64,000 nt of DNA. Source: Haematobia irritans. Lineage: Eukaryota; Arthropoda; Insecta; Diptera; Muscidae. The stretch spans positions 89,045,832-89,109,831 of the forward strand of contig NC_134398.1 in the NCBI RefSeq assembly GCF_050003625.1, given 5' to 3'. The notes below the pieces were generated by a model, which saw only the letters and a list, made by a program, of their open reading frames with translations, was not told where the DNA came from and did not search any database. Each line of letters begins with the position of its first letter. The stretch's first letter is position 1. Positions 63,258 through 64,000 of the stretch are shown in pieces. Made by a program: the position numbers and the translations under genes.

Positions 63258-64000
63258 ATTATATATACTAGCAATAAGTACGTAACTTACTACGTAGTTG
63301 AATTATATACAATTGTAAAAAATACTTTAAAGTAATTTACAACTAATACATTATATACTGTTTGAAGATGTGGTCTTGCTAAATGAAATGTTCTCAATCA
63401 CAACCCATACGATGGTAAGAAGAAAATATGCTTGTTGCTTGGGGTGTTAAGAAAAATTTTGAGGTATGCTGAAACCCGACTCTAAAATATATTGTTTGAA
63501 GATATAGTCCTGTTACATAAGGCTCGATATCTTTAAAAAATTGATTTGAAATCCCTTTTTATAAGGCAAATAACAATTGAAATCGAGTTGAAGTGGAATT
63601 CGGAAGCATAATTTGTATGAGGTTTTAAATATATTGTATGTTCTCAATCACATCCAAAACCTCATACGCATTACAATTTCAAAATCTACTTTAACTATAT
63701 TTAAACTGTAATTTTCCTTATAAAAAAGGGATTTCAAATCCACTCTTAGTAGATTTCGAGCCTAATGGAAATGGTCTATAATACGATGGTAAGTATTAGA
63801 AATTTGCTTATTGCTTGTAGTCTTAACATCAATTTAAGCGTATTCTGAAATCCGATAGTTGTCTTCTCTGGTCAAAAATCAATCGCATTTCACGTACATG
63901 TTCATATCTTTGAATGATAGTTACATATATGATACGATTCTTTGATTAATCCCTGTTCCCGTAGTTTGCAATTGTAATAATTTCAAGGCATATTTAGTAA
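63258..64000. repeat. Downstream flank of the FRS2-like gene with direct and inverted repeats
   Basis: 'atacgatggtaag...' blocks of ~75 bp occur at about 63408 and 63780 in direct order. 'tttgaaatccctttttataagg' at ~63546 is complementary to 'ccttataaaaaagggatttcaaa' at ~63715. 'ttgtatgaggttttaaa' (63613) is partly complementary to 'aaaacctcatacgcatta' (63656). The arrangement suggests a fold-back element or a 3' UTR with strong secondary structure. No gene seen. Confidence 0.5.

Noticed and set aside
1..64000. CRISPR arrays, bacterial operons or prokaryotic regulatory elements
   Set aside because: Spliced genes, LINEs, SINEs and LTR elements show this is insect nuclear DNA; repeats are transposons, not spaced arrays.

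Overview
The window is repeat-dense nuclear DNA of an insect, most likely a higher (probably calyptrate) fly. This is inferred from AT-rich sequence, host introns of 56-64 bp, an arthropod-type TATA/initiator LTR promoter, and dispersed repeats of the kind common in calyptrate genomes. No species can be named from the sequence.

Only two host genes look intact. One is a four-exon TBC1D20-type Rab GTPase-activating protein on the minus strand (23047-24384). The other is an FRS2-like, probably myristoylated PTB-domain adaptor on the plus strand (61890-63257). A decayed cytochrome b5 copy lies at 14629-15008.

Layout. 1-4264: 5'-truncated minus-strand LINE with RNase H. 4.3-15.5 kb: MITEs, two hAT-like insertions with 8-bp duplications, Tc1 and mariner remnants, a calyptrate-type repeat cluster and the cytochrome b5 pseudogene. 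15.6-19.5 kb: a second, dead LINE copy. 19.5-21.5 kb: a fold-back element and a dead Tc1 element. 23.0-24.4 kb: TBC1D20. 24.6-28.5 kb: MITEs. 28.5-39.2 kb: a broken Ty3/gypsy element carrying a Tc1-like insert, a MITE, an apparently intact LINE of the same family (33795-38803) and a fold-back element at its truncated end. 40-45.5 kb: a 2.8-kb TIR element, smaller relatives and a tRNA-derived SINE. 45.6-57.0 kb: an LTR retrotransposon whose 5' LTR contains a MITE that itself contains a Jockey-type LINE. 57.2-60.0 kb: an inverted second copy of the 2.8-kb element. 60.4-61.6 kb: a fold-back element. 61.9-63.3 kb: the FRS2-like gene.

The parts interact. The SINE shares its 3' tail with the RNase-H LINE family, which suggests parasitism on that LINE. 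The LTR element has a canonical -1 frameshift heptamer at the gag stop, followed at 6 nt by a possible H-type pseudoknot. Both of its LTR promoters were hit by DNA transposons at or just past the initiator. Most insertions can be ordered in time from target-site duplications.

All identifications are by eye from motifs and from comparing copies within the window; no database search was possible. Boundaries without a target-site duplication are approximate.
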